Origin: Clostridium sp. JN-9
Lineage (GTDB): Bacteria > Bacillota > Clostridia > Clostridiales > Clostridiaceae
DNA length: 64,000 nt
Assembly: GCF_004103695.1 (NCBI RefSeq)
Contig: NZ_CP035280.1
Location: 2,418,001-2,482,000, forward strand
Reading direction: 5' to 3'
Shown here: one piece after another, positions 32,823-41,199 of the stretch
Numbering within the stretch: the stretch's first letter is position 1
How the letters are laid out: each line of letters starts with the position of its first letter
Translations under genes and position numbers: made by a program
Notes under the pieces: model-generated
Database searches by the model: none
What the model was told of the DNA's origin: nothing
What the model saw: only the letters and a program-made list of their open reading frames with translations

Positions 32823-33206
32823 TTATTTATTCCCCTCATATTCAATAAATATGTCATGACAGATTTTTTTAAATTCCTCTCTTTTAACGCCCTTTGTATA
32901 TGCCTCAGCTATTATTGCACTAAGCTCTTCCTTAAGCTCTGACATATAATCCTCACCAGGCTCTCCTATAGACCTGTTCACCATGGCACCTTTTCTTCTG
33001 TCAATTGAAACATATCCATCCTGCTTTAGTAAATTATATGCTTTATTAACTGTATGCATGTTTATTCCTATATCCTCTGCCAGCTGCCTCACAGAGGGAA
33101 GGCTCTCCCCCTGCTTCAGCTGCCCTCTGGCAATACCCTGAATAAGCTGCCTTTTTAATTGTATATATAATGGTGTGTCACTTTCAAAATCTATTTTTAT
33201 CAGCAT
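32823..33206 (-). CDS. GntR-family regulator, YtrA subfamily
   Basis: 127 aa. N-terminal winged helix (DTPLYIQLKRQLIQGIARGQ, SLPSVRQLAEDIGINMHTVN and YKLLKQDGY-type recognition). A short C-terminal helix pair is too small for a typical effector domain, as in YtrA regulators that control ABC transporters or membrane proteins. The ATG at 33206 follows TGGAGG; a longer reading begins inside that site. Its stop directly abuts the DUF1648 gene start, so the two form one operon. Confidence 0.88.
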   Translation of the reverse strand: MLIKIDFESDTPLYIQLKRQLIQGIARGQLKQGESLPSVRQLAEDIGINMHTVNKAYNLLKQDGYVSIDRRKGAMVNRSIGEPGEDYMSELKEELSAIIAEAYTKGVKREEFKKICHDIFIEYEGNK

Positions 33207-33255
33207 TTTTACCTCCATTTACAGCCAGACAATACGTAAAATTAAAGTTATTAAT

Positions 33256-33353
33256 ATAGAAAGTAATAAATATCTTCACCGTAGCCGTCACAAAATATCC
33301 AATCCTCAAGGATTTATGGGACTGCTTAAGGTGATTAGATATTTACTTTCTAT
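33256..33353. repeat. 98-bp inverted-repeat element
   Basis: Ends ATAGAAAGTAATAAATATC and (read inward) ATAGAAAGTAAATATC, plus CACC/GGTG, form an imperfect inverted repeat around AATCCT-CA-AGGATT. It fills the gap between the lipoprotein and GntR genes and supplies the lipoprotein stop codon. It could be another MITE or a shared regulatory hairpin; no second copy was seen. Confidence 0.45.
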
Positions 33354-33799
33354 TTAGCCAAATTTGGAGACTTAAAGTACAATCCGTCTACCATGTTTTT
33401 TCCGTTATTATCAGAGAAGGTTATAGTTATAAGCACATCTCCTGTTTCCTTTGTATATTTTGCCTTATAAACTACTACAGTATATTCCTTGTTGTCCTTC
33501 TTAGTTTTAGATGCACCGGAAAAGGCTTTGCTCTTATAATCGCCTATTTTAGTATTTAAATTGCCTGTCAGTGAATTAAAGGACTGCTCCGTTATGGCAT
33601 TTTTCATGGTGTCACTGAAGTCCCTGGAAAATTTGTTATAATTCTTATCCTTTATGCCCTCCAGTACATTATCTGTGATTTCAGATCCATAACTCACGTC
33701 TGCCTCTGTAAGCTTTTGTCCGCAGCCTGTTAAAAGTACCCCTGCCATTATTGTTATTAATGCAAATATAAATATTCTGCCTAAATAATTCTTTTTCAT
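33350..33799 (-). CDS. DUF3887-type lipoprotein
   Basis: 149 aa. Signal peptide with lipobox LLTGC at about 22-26, then a DUF3887-like domain (EITDNVLEGIKDKNYNKFSR, DYKSKAF, YTVVVYKAKYT). Such proteins are surface lipoproteins of unknown role, often beside CAAX/YhfC-type membrane proteins as here. Strong GGAGGGG before the ATG. The stop codon lies within the inverted-repeat element downstream. Confidence 0.78.
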   Translation of the reverse strand: MKKNYLGRIFIFALITIMAGVLLTGCGQKLTEADVSYGSEITDNVLEGIKDKNYNKFSRDFSDTMKNAITEQSFNSLTGNLNTKIGDYKSKAFSGASKTKKDNKEYTVVVYKAKYTKETGDVLITITFSDNNGKNMVDGLYFKSPNLAK

Positions 33800-33820
33800 A
33801 AATTCCCCTCCATTTTTATT

Positions 33821-34531
33821 TTATATAATGCATTCATTATCAATTTTATTTTTCAGTTTAATAATTATAAATAAAGCCGCCAAGGTTAAAATAAATATAT
33901 AGCCTTCAATTTGCCATGTAGATAAACCTGCCATTTTAAAAATTCCTAAAGGGCTGTCTATTAATGAATGAAATAAGATAGCATAAAATAAATATATTTT
34001 TCTTCTATATTTAACTGCATAAAGTACCAGTAATGTCATTGCTATATGGCATATAATTGCCATGACTCTCTCCAAAGTACCTGCCAGATATAAATTAGGT
34101 GCTGCAGTAATTAGTCCTCTGTTCAAAAGCAGGGTTAAATATCCAAGCCCTACAAAAATTAAAGCCTCTATGCCCCCATGTCCAAGGCCAAACACAATGC
34201 CGTTTTTCCACTGCAGCTTATCCTTTAGAAAAAACTTAAATCCTATATATCTCCCAATCTCCTCAAACAAACCCGCAGTAACACCAAGTATTATAGAATA
34301 TGCCGCCATGTTTGTAGTGCTAAATAAGGTAAACCAGGTTGTGGTATTTAAATACCTTAAAATCTGCAGTCTAAGCAAAGGCTGAGATATTACAAACACG
34401 GCTGCTCCAACAAAGAAGGCCTTCCAGCTGGCTTTGTACCTCTTGATCATAAATATTGCCAGAGCAGCTGGAACAAACATTGAAAATATCATTCCCAAAA
34501 TTACATAAAAAACAGATAAATCAGAAACCAC
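33821..34531 (-). CDS. YhfC-family intramembrane metalloprotease
   Basis: 236 aa, about seven TM helices. The family motifs are present: LFEEIGRYIGFKFF (Glu-Glu) in helix 4 and GLGHGGIEALIF (His) in helix 5, plus a late His-Ser (ILFHSLIDSPLG). These resemble the CAAX-protease/YhfC active site facing the membrane. Substrate unknown. It lies upstream of the lipoprotein gene (21 bases), so the two are probably co-transcribed. Confidence 0.8.
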   Translation of the reverse strand: MVSDLSVFYVILGMIFSMFVPAALAIFMIKRYKASWKAFFVGAAVFVISQPLLRLQILRYLNTTTWFTLFSTTNMAAYSIILGVTAGLFEEIGRYIGFKFFLKDKLQWKNGIVFGLGHGGIEALIFVGLGYLTLLLNRGLITAAPNLYLAGTLERVMAIICHIAMTLLVLYAVKYRRKIYLFYAILFHSLIDSPLGIFKMAGLSTWQIEGYIFILTLAALFIIIKLKNKIDNECII

Positions 34532-34649
34532 AAAATCCCCCCCATTTTTTATTTAAATACAAAATAAATAAGTTATACTTGTTATACACATAATATAACA
34601 AATATAACTTAAATGCAATATAAATAAAGAGATGCAAAAGCACCTGCTA

Positions 34650-34794
34650 CTCAAAATATGGTCAAATATATCCATACTGAGAAGATTCCTGTTTCATTGT
34701 ACCCTACCTTGCCTAAGCTACTACAGTTTGTATAGCACTCCACAGGCGTAAATTCCCGAAATAGCCTTCGGTACACATATAAGCGCTTGTTTAA
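34650..34794 (-). ncRNA. candidate omega-RNA / right end of the TnpB element
   Basis: Directly after the tnpB stop, the minus strand reads through CGAAGGCTATTTCGG, GGAATTTACGCCTGTGGAG, AGGCAAGGTAGGGTAC and AATGAAACAGGAATC. I recall this block as the conserved 3' tail of IS605/IS607 elements, from which the TnpB guide RNA is made. The exact RNA ends and guide are not visible from sequence alone. Confidence 0.5.
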
Positions 34795-35724
34795 TTAAGC
34801 TATCTTATATTCCTTAGCATTAGCTAAATTGATTGAAGCATTCAAATCTTCTATTGTTATAAAGCTTGGTTTTTGCTTTATTAACTCACTTACTGTTTTA
34901 TTAATATAATCAGTTCTAATATTTGTAAGTCTTTGATGAAGTTTTTGTACCTTGACTATTTGTTTTTGGATATTTTGACGAGCAGCTTCTCCTTTCTCTT
35001 TTTTATTTCTTAATTTCAAACTTTCATATTTCCTTGAGAGTTTTCTTTGCTCATGTTTTAGTTTCTTTTCTGCTTTTTTAACTGTTTTAGTTTTATTAAT
35101 ATTCTTTTTAGTTATTCCATTAGAAAAAATTGCAAGATTTTTGAGTCCAAGGTCTACACCTATTCCTTCTGAATGGGGTTTATTGTTTACTTGAGTATCT
35201 TCTTCAACTAATATAGAAACATAATATCTATCAGCTTTTTGACTTACTGTTCCACTTGTTACTCTGCCATTAGCTGGTATGTAACCGTATTCCTTGAGTC
35301 TAACCCAACCTAAAGTTGGCATCTTAATTCTATGCCTTTCAATAGTCCAATCAGTTTTATTGTTCCTGGGGAAGTAGGCTTTAACGTCTTGATTTTTCTT
35401 CTTTTTAAATTTAGGGAAACCACTTTTACCTTTGAAGAACTTCTTAAAAGCTTTTTCTCCATTCATAATAGCCTGTTTAACTGATTTTGAAGATACTTCT
35501 TTTATCCAAAGTTTATCTTGATTATTAGGTATATACTCATTATTAAGCCATTTAGAAAAATCCATGCCGCTTACAAACCTTTTTTCTTTTTCATAAACTT
35601 CTTTATTATGTGAAATGTAAAAGTTATATATGAACCTGCTTACACCAATTGTTCGATGAATTTTTATTATCTGTTCTTTGGTTGGTTTAATCTCTGTTTT
35701 GTATGCTTTTTTCAACTTCTTCAT
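34795..35724 (-). pseudogene. tnpB: TnpB with internal deletion
   Basis: 309 aa against the usual 370-400. The N-terminal HTH and central domain are intact, and RuvC-I (IGVDLGLKNLAIF, catalytic Asp) and RuvC-II (FITIEDLN, Glu) are present. ITIEDLN then runs directly into ASINLANAKEYKIA, a tail that normally follows the zinc finger and RuvC-III (in the form RDxNASINLAN). A stretch of about 80 residues with the Cys4 zinc finger is gone. The protein should be unable to cut DNA, though it may still bind RNA or DNA. The reading frame is open. Confidence 0.8.
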
Positions 35725-35802
35725 CTTCCTTTATCTCTTTTTTATACTTTCTTAAACAATAAATCCTGCAGCTAAAAACATGAAGTATTGAGATTACAGA
35801 TG

Positions 35803-36159
35803 TCATTCACTCATCAATAAGTTTATCCCATCTTTGCGATTATAATTCAATCCACTCCCATAATCTTCAATCACTTCATCTACAGTAATTCCTTTTGCAT
35901 TAGCATATTGTTTAAGAAATATAACTTGATTTTTTAAATCATTTTTTTGATTAGAAGTTGAAACTCTTGTATATATAACTACCTTTTTTCCAGAAGATTT
36001 TATACCCGTAAACTCTTTATACTATTCATAGGTATAAAACCGCCCATTTGTTGGTGTTCCAAATGCTTTTAATTTTCCTGCGTTATCTCATCGTTGCAGC
36101 GTTAAAACTGATACATTTAATAATTCAGCAAATTTTTTAGGCTTGTAGTTCTTACTCAA
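35803..36159 (-). pseudogene. tnpA: IS607-type serine resolvase TnpA remnant
   Basis: A TTG start behind GGGAG reads SKNYKPKKFAELLNVSVLTL, a MerR-like HTH. Two in-frame stops follow (TGA where the family has Trp before DNAGKLKAF, and TAG where Gln precedes YKEFTG). Then comes VVIYTRVSTSNQKNDL with the catalytic Ser, and QVIFLKQYANAKG. The end NYNRKDGINLLMSE breaks off early, about 118 codons against roughly 200. The resolvase is dead. Confidence 0.85.
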
Positions 36160-36249
36160 ATATAATCACTCCCTTTTTGGCGATTATATTATATCATGTC
36201 AGAATATACTTGTATATAAATTTATAAACTATTTTATTGCTCCTTTTAT

Positions 36250-37431
36250 TTATGTTCTGAAAATAACATCTTCTCTGCTGAACATATATCTTGCAAATAA
36301 GATTGAAGCTAACACATAAACTGCTATCCAGCCAAATGTTATAAACATATGCTGAACATTGTATATTCCTGATACAAGTTCTTTAATAAGACATGATGCA
36401 TTGGCCAGAGGAATGTGAAAATACATTGGGTCTATGGATTTTGCATCCAGCATATAGGTTCCGTAAGCTGGTATAAATGCAACAATCATCAGTGGTGATA
36501 AATAAGTCTGAGCTTCCTTAAAGGAGCGGGCATATATGCTTATGGCAAGCTCCAGTGCCCCAAACACCATTGTTATAAGCACGGAAACCAGTGCTATTAA
36601 TAATACTGCTTTTAAAGGAAACTGCACAGAAACTCCTGAAAATATGCCATTCTTCTGGGACATAGCAATAAACAAGCCTGTCAATGAGGCTGCTGTTGTT
36701 ATAGCACCCATTATAGTAATTGCAAGGAATTTACCCCATAAAAGAGAAAGCCTTCCTGCCTGAGTTGTTAAAAGAGGCTCCAGAGTTCCTCTTTCCTTTT
36801 CCCCAGCACCTAAGTCAGTGGCTGGAGCTATTGGTCCTGATACACTGTATATTATGAGCAGCAGAGGAAGCATTAATGAAATCACCATTTTGCCCTGGCT
36901 GTCCTTTTCCTTTGCTGAGGTCTTTGACTGTATTGTCACAGGTGTTAATATATTTGTGTTTATATTTCTTTTATCAAGTCTTGTCTTTACAACAACCTTT
37001 GAATATTGATCTATATATGAATTTATTATATTCATTGCCTCTGAAGACTGCTGGCTTACATTATCATATGTTATATTGACGTTTATGTCCTTTTCCTGTT
37101 GAATATCTTTGTCAAAATCCTTTGGGATTTCCATTCCAACATATATCTTTCCATTTTTAACATCCTCATCAATGTTTGATGAATCCACAACCTTTATATT
37201 CTTCTGGGATTTAATAAACTTGGAAAGTGAGCTGTTGCCGTCATCCTTTACGGCTATCTTAAGGTTATTTTCAACACTTTTTGTGGTGTTATCCATGCTT
37301 CTCCCCATAACACCAAATATAACAGGGAAAATTATAATAGGAATTAAAATACCAATAATCAATGTTTTTTTATCCCTGAAAATATCCAGTAATTCCTTTT
37401 TTAAAACAATGAGGGTTACATTATTTTTCAT
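36250..37431 (-). CDS. ABC-2 type permease, NatB-like
   Basis: 393 aa. TM1 near 20-40 (LIIGILIPIIIFPVIFGVMG), then a long extracytoplasmic loop (about 45-180) and five further TM helices in the C-terminal half, the NatB/ABC-2 topology. A cytoplasmic element GAGEKERGTLEPLLT is the conserved coupling segment. The ATG at 37431 follows AGGTGAT, which lies within the end of the ATPase gene; the longer GTG start overlaps that site. With the NatA-like ATPase it should export sodium or a drug/peptide; substrate unproven. Confidence 0.85.
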   Translation of the reverse strand: MKNNVTLIVLKKELLDIFRDKKTLIIGILIPIIIFPVIFGVMGRSMDNTTKSVENNLKIAVKDDGNSSLSKFIKSQKNIKVVDSSNIDEDVKNGKIYVGMEIPKDFDKDIQQEKDINVNITYDNVSQQSSEAMNIINSYIDQYSKVVVKTRLDKRNINTNILTPVTIQSKTSAKEKDSQGKMVISLMLPLLLIIYSVSGPIAPATDLGAGEKERGTLEPLLTTQAGRLSLLWGKFLAITIMGAITTAASLTGLFIAMSQKNGIFSGVSVQFPLKAVLLIALVSVLITMVFGALELAISIYARSFKEAQTYLSPLMIVAFIPAYGTYMLDAKSIDPMYFHIPLANASCLIKELVSGIYNVQHMFITFGWIAVYVLASILFARYMFSREDVIFRT

Positions 37432-38152
37432 TTTTATCACCTACCAGTCTCATAAATATATCTTCCATATTGTCACTGTTATATTTTGATTTGAAATCAT
37501 CCACAGTGCCAGTCTCAAGTATTGTTCCCTTGTGGATTATTACAATTCTATCACACAGTTTTTCAACTTCACTCATGCTGTGGCTTGAAAAAATTATGGC
37601 TTTTTTATCCTGTCTGCACTTAAGAATAAAGTCCTGTACTATTCTGGATGCTGTAACATCCAGTCCTGCAGTTGGCTCATCAAACAGCATTACACCAGGC
37701 TCATGTACAATGGATCTGGCTATAGCAACTTTCTGCTTCATACCCCTTGAAAACTTGCCTACTCTTCTGTTTAAGTATTCATTCATTTCAAGCATATTAG
37801 AAAGATATTCAATGCTCTTTTCTGTTTCTTCTTTGCTCATGCCATTTAATTCAGCAAAATATTTTATATTTTCCTTAGCTGTGAGCCTGTCATACAATCC
37901 CACTTCTCCACCAAATAAAATGCCTATGTTTCCCCTTACCTTTGATGGCTCCTGAATTATATCAAAGCCATTAATAATAGCTGTGCCTCCTGTGGGCTTC
38001 AGCATGGTGGCAAGTAATCTTAAAGTAGTGGTTTTGCCTGCACCGTTCTCCCCAAGAAGTCCCACAATTTCTCCTTCATTAACAGTAAAGCTAATGCTAT
38101 CCACTGCATTTACTTTTTTAAACTTCTTGGAAAGATTTTTTACTTCTATCAT
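37421..38152 (-). CDS. ABC transporter ATPase, NatA-like
   Basis: 243 aa ATP-binding subunit: Walker A GLLGENGAGKTTT, Q-loop region ILFGGEVGLYDRLT, signature FSRGMKQKVAIARS, Walker B VMLFDEPTAGLDV and switch His in IIFSSHSMSEV. The GGEVGLYDRLT segment and the ABC-2 partner gene overlapping its 3' end point to the NatAB class. Acts on the inner face of the membrane. Preceded by AGGTGACTT. Confidence 0.9.
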   Translation of the reverse strand: MIEVKNLSKKFKKVNAVDSISFTVNEGEIVGLLGENGAGKTTTLRLLATMLKPTGGTAIINGFDIIQEPSKVRGNIGILFGGEVGLYDRLTAKENIKYFAELNGMSKEETEKSIEYLSNMLEMNEYLNRRVGKFSRGMKQKVAIARSIVHEPGVMLFDEPTAGLDVTASRIVQDFILKCRQDKKAIIFSSHSMSEVEKLCDRIVIIHKGTILETGTVDDFKSKYNSDNMEDIFMRLVGDKNEK

Positions 38153-38224
38153 TTAAGTCACCTCCATAAAATAAATGTAAAAGAGTATATAATTATACCA
38201 CATATGTAACAATATGTATACACA

Positions 38225-38260
38225 AAAAAGCTTAGTCAGAATTAACCAACTAAGCTTTTT
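38225..38260. terminator. bidirectional terminator after the hut operon
   Basis: AAAAAGCTTAGT pairs with ACTAAGCTTTTT (12 bp). On the minus strand it ends in T6, so it terminates the hut operon 3 bases after the fchA stop. Confidence 0.88.
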
Positions 38261-38262
38261 AA

Positions 38263-38898
38263 TTATAATTTAGATTCAACTATGTTTAAAATATGATCTC
38301 TCCTTTGTATTCCTTCAGTGGCCAGCTTATTTATCTGTTTTGAAATTTCAGCTTTATAAGCTTCATCCTTAAGGCTGGAAAGATTTATCTTTACATTCAG
38401 CACAGCACCTTCAATGGCTGCCTGAGTAAGAAGAGCCGCAACCCCTGCATCTGAAACTGCATTGATATTTCCAAGTTCACTGGCAGTTAAAATATAATCA
38501 TAAATCTTAAAGGCACAATCAGCCACCTTAAGTGGTACTTCAATGGCTGCCTTATAGCCCTGCTGTATTTTTTCTTTTCTTACATTTTTATTTTCTTCAG
38601 TATCCTTTGGAAGTTTGAAGGCTGACATAAGCTGCATAAATGATTCTGTGTCCTCCTCCATGAGCTTTAAAAATTCATCACTTCCATTTTTGGTTTCATT
38701 AAGGCTGTTTTGTATTTTATTTTTATCTGCTTCACTTAATTCTTCATAATTCTTTTTCCCCACAGTAAGGTTAAATACCATGCTTCCAAGAGCACTTGCA
38801 AGAGCTGCTGAAAGTGCTGAAACACTTCCTCCTCCTGGTGCAGGGGAAGAAGAACCAAGCTCTTCAATAAAGTCCTTTATCATCAAGTTTTTAAGCAT
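38263..38898 (-). CDS. fchA: formimidoyltetrahydrofolate cyclodeaminase
   Basis: 211 aa, all-helical FTCD_C fold. The N-terminal glycine-rich folate site SSPAPGGGSVSALSAALASA and LGSMVFNLTVGKKNY are the family hallmarks. It converts 5-formimino-THF to 5,10-methenyl-THF plus ammonia, the last step of this histidine route, feeding C1 units into the folate pool. In animals this domain is fused to FtcD; here it is a separate gene, last in the operon hutH-ftcD-hutI-fchA. Confidence 0.92.
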   Translation of the reverse strand: MLKNLMIKDFIEELGSSSPAPGGGSVSALSAALASALGSMVFNLTVGKKNYEELSEADKNKIQNSLNETKNGSDEFLKLMEEDTESFMQLMSAFKLPKDTEENKNVRKEKIQQGYKAAIEVPLKVADCAFKIYDYILTASELGNINAVSDAGVAALLTQAAIEGAVLNVKINLSSLKDEAYKAEISKQINKLATEGIQRRDHILNIVESKL

Positions 38899-38926
38899 TT
38901 GTTATCCCTTCCTTAATATAAACTTT

Positions 38927-40183
38927 TTATACTAGTCTACCATGATCTGCTACCACTTTGCCATTCTTAATGACAGTTTCTGCTGCATTTATGCCGAAAT
39001 GATATATTAAGTAGTTTAGATTCTTACTGTTGAAAATAACTATATCCGCTTTTTTCCCAACTTCAAGGCTTCCTATTTTATCCTCTTGGCAGACAGCACA
39101 GGCAGCATTATATGTTACAGCATTAATTATCTCCTCAGGCAGCATTTTCATACCATAGCAGGCAAAAGTCATAACATTTTGCAGTGATTCCGTTGGTGAG
39201 GTTCCTGGATTGCAGTCCGTAGCCAGAGCCACAGGCACTCCCATGTCAATCATAAGTCTTGCTGGTGCATATTTATTAAGCATTAAATAAAATGAAGTAG
39301 TTGGAAGAAGCACTGCAATTACACCACTTTGTGCCATTGCCTTAATTCCTTCTTTTGATGCAGCCACCAGATGCTCTGCAGAAACGGCACCAAGCTCTGC
39401 TGCCAGTTCTGCTCCTCCCATGGGCTCAATTTCGTCTGCATGGAGTTTTACCTTTAAGCCATGCTGTTTACCTGCATTTAAAATCTCTCTTGTTTCATCT
39501 ATGCTGAAAACTCCCTCCTCGCAGAAGCAGTCAATGAACTTGGCCATATTATGAGATTCCACATATGGAATATGCTGATTTATTATGCTGTCAATATATG
39601 CCCTTCTGTTATTTTTATATTCCTTTGGTACAGCATGAGCCCCCAGATATGTTGACTCAATGGTAATTGGATGACTTTCGTTTAATATTTTATTTATATG
39701 AAGCATCCTCATTTCATCACCAAAGTTAAGTCCATATCCTGATTTACTTTCTACAGTGGTTGTTCCATGCAGAAGCATTGTATCCAGCCTGGCTTTTGTT
39801 TCACTTATAAGTTTTTCCGTAGAGCTTTTTCTGGTTTCATTTACAGTGCTTAATATTCCTCCGCCAGCATTTAATATGTCTATATAGCTTACCTTTTTTA
39901 ATTTAAGAGGCAGTTCAAACTCTCTGGAGCCGCCGTATACCACATGGGTATGGCTGTCTATAAGCCCAGGTGTAACTGTTTTCCCCTGTGCATCAATGAC
40001 CTTGTCTCCCTGCTCATAAAACTTTTTGTATCCATCTCCCGTGCCAATTTCAGCTATTATATTTTTTTCTATTACAATAAACCCATTTTCAATTATGCCG
40101 GCGTCCTTCATTTCATCCCTGACTTTTTTATGGCTTCCCTTGCAGGTAACTAAACATCCGATATTTTTTATAATAGTTCTCAT
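38927..40183 (-). CDS. hutI: imidazolonepropionase
   Basis: 418 aa amidohydrolase. Metal/active-site segments: GLIDSHTHVVYGGSREFE near 75, KSGYGLN, the His in STYLGAHAVPKEY, VKLHADEIEPMGG and ALATDCNPGTSPTES. It opens imidazolone-5-propionate to N-formimino-L-glutamate, which FtcD next uses. The ATG at 40183 follows GGGGGAATTAAC; a longer reading begins inside that site. The 92-base gap to ftcD contains a heptamer repeat. Confidence 0.93.
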   Translation of the reverse strand: MRTIIKNIGCLVTCKGSHKKVRDEMKDAGIIENGFIVIEKNIIAEIGTGDGYKKFYEQGDKVIDAQGKTVTPGLIDSHTHVVYGGSREFELPLKLKKVSYIDILNAGGGILSTVNETRKSSTEKLISETKARLDTMLLHGTTTVESKSGYGLNFGDEMRMLHINKILNESHPITIESTYLGAHAVPKEYKNNRRAYIDSIINQHIPYVESHNMAKFIDCFCEEGVFSIDETREILNAGKQHGLKVKLHADEIEPMGGAELAAELGAVSAEHLVAASKEGIKAMAQSGVIAVLLPTTSFYLMLNKYAPARLMIDMGVPVALATDCNPGTSPTESLQNVMTFACYGMKMLPEEIINAVTYNAACAVCQEDKIGSLEVGKKADIVIFNSKNLNYLIYHFGINAAETVIKNGKVVADHGRLV

Positions 40184-40218
40184 GTTAATTCCCCCAATCA
40201 CAAAATTGAACAAACCTA

Positions 40219-40266
40219 ACTCTAGAACTCATAACTTTTAACTCATAACTTTAAACTTATAACTGT
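40219..40266. repeat. heptamer repeat inside the hut operon
   Basis: Seven tandem 7-mers of the AACTNNN type (AACTCAT, AACTTTT, AACTCAT and variants) between ftcD and hutI, the same period-7 family as at 61217-62640. Confidence 0.6.
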
Positions 40267-40275
40267 AGAATTGAA

Positions 40276-41175
40276 TTATTTTTCGTAAATCCTTTTTTCA
40301 AGTATCTGATCCTCAGAGAAATTTTCAATCTGCAGATAATATTCAAGGCTTTGCACCAGGGCTGACATTGGAACAAGTCCAACTATTTCACTGCCCACCA
40401 CAGGCACTCCATATCTCTTTGCCTCCATTTTAACCATTTCATAGGCTCTGTAAATTGAGGTCTTTTCATAATTCACAAGGTTCATGGACACCTGTACTAT
40501 GTTTCTGTCCTCAATTTTCACTCCCATGGCTTTAACAAATCTAAGGCCGCCTCCTATGTTTCTCACTATTTTAGCAATGCTATTGGCAATATCTATATTG
40601 TCTGTACCTAAGTTTACATTAAAAGCAACCAAAGGCACTCTAGCTCCCACAGCAGTACAGCCTCCTTTAACATTCATCACTGCAGGTCCGAAATCAGGCT
40701 TCCATGCAGGGTCCTTTATTTTTTCAAAGAAGCCTTCATACTGTCCCCTTCTAACAGCAGCTAAATTCTTTCTTTCAGGCTTTGATGCAGAATCCTCATA
40801 GAGATAAACAGGAATGTTAAATTTCTCTCCTATGGCCTTTCCAACTCTTTTAGACAATTCAATGCATTCCTCCACTGTCACATCCTTAATTGGAACAAAA
40901 GGAACCACATCCAATGCTCCCATCCTTGGATGTCCTCCAGTATGCTTTGACATATCTATATTTTCATAAACCTTTTCTGCCATTTTAAGAATAGCTGTTT
41001 CAACGCCCTGAACTGATCCAATAAAGGTTACCACTGTTCTGTTGTGATCGCTGTCAGATGAATAATTTAGAAGCTTTACATCATCTGCTTTTCTAACTGA
41101 ATCAACTATTCTCTCAACAACCTCCATGTCTCTTCCTTCACTAAAGTTTGGAATGCACTCTACGATTTTTGACAT
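40276..41175 (-). CDS. ftcD: glutamate formimidoyltransferase
   Basis: 299 aa, the formiminotransferase part only (N and C subdomains). It begins KIVECIPNFSEGRDMEVVER and holds DHNRTVVTFIGS, HTGGHPRMGALDVVPFVP (active-site His and folate-binding segment) and the C-subdomain GLRFVKAMGV. It moves the formimino group from N-formimino-glutamate to THF, releasing glutamate. The cyclodeaminase needed next is encoded separately two genes on. It starts 24 bases after hutH with AAAGGAGAG. Confidence 0.93.
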   Translation of the reverse strand: MSKIVECIPNFSEGRDMEVVERIVDSVRKADDVKLLNYSSDSDHNRTVVTFIGSVQGVETAILKMAEKVYENIDMSKHTGGHPRMGALDVVPFVPIKDVTVEECIELSKRVGKAIGEKFNIPVYLYEDSASKPERKNLAAVRRGQYEGFFEKIKDPAWKPDFGPAVMNVKGGCTAVGARVPLVAFNVNLGTDNIDIANSIAKIVRNIGGGLRFVKAMGVKIEDRNIVQVSMNLVNYEKTSIYRAYEMVKMEAKRYGVPVVGSEIVGLVPMSALVQSLEYYLQIENFSEDQILEKRIYEK

Positions 41176-41199
41176 TGCTCATCTCTCCTTTTCCTATGA

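Larger units (their letters stand above)
34640..36180 (-). mobile_element. decayed IS607-type element
   Basis: Holds a broken serine-resolvase gene (tnpA), an internally deleted tnpB and, after tnpB, a non-coding right end typical of TnpB elements. Edges are approximate, since IS607 elements have no inverted repeats. It lies between YhfC and the NatAB-like transporter and is a self-contained insertion. Confidence 0.75.
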
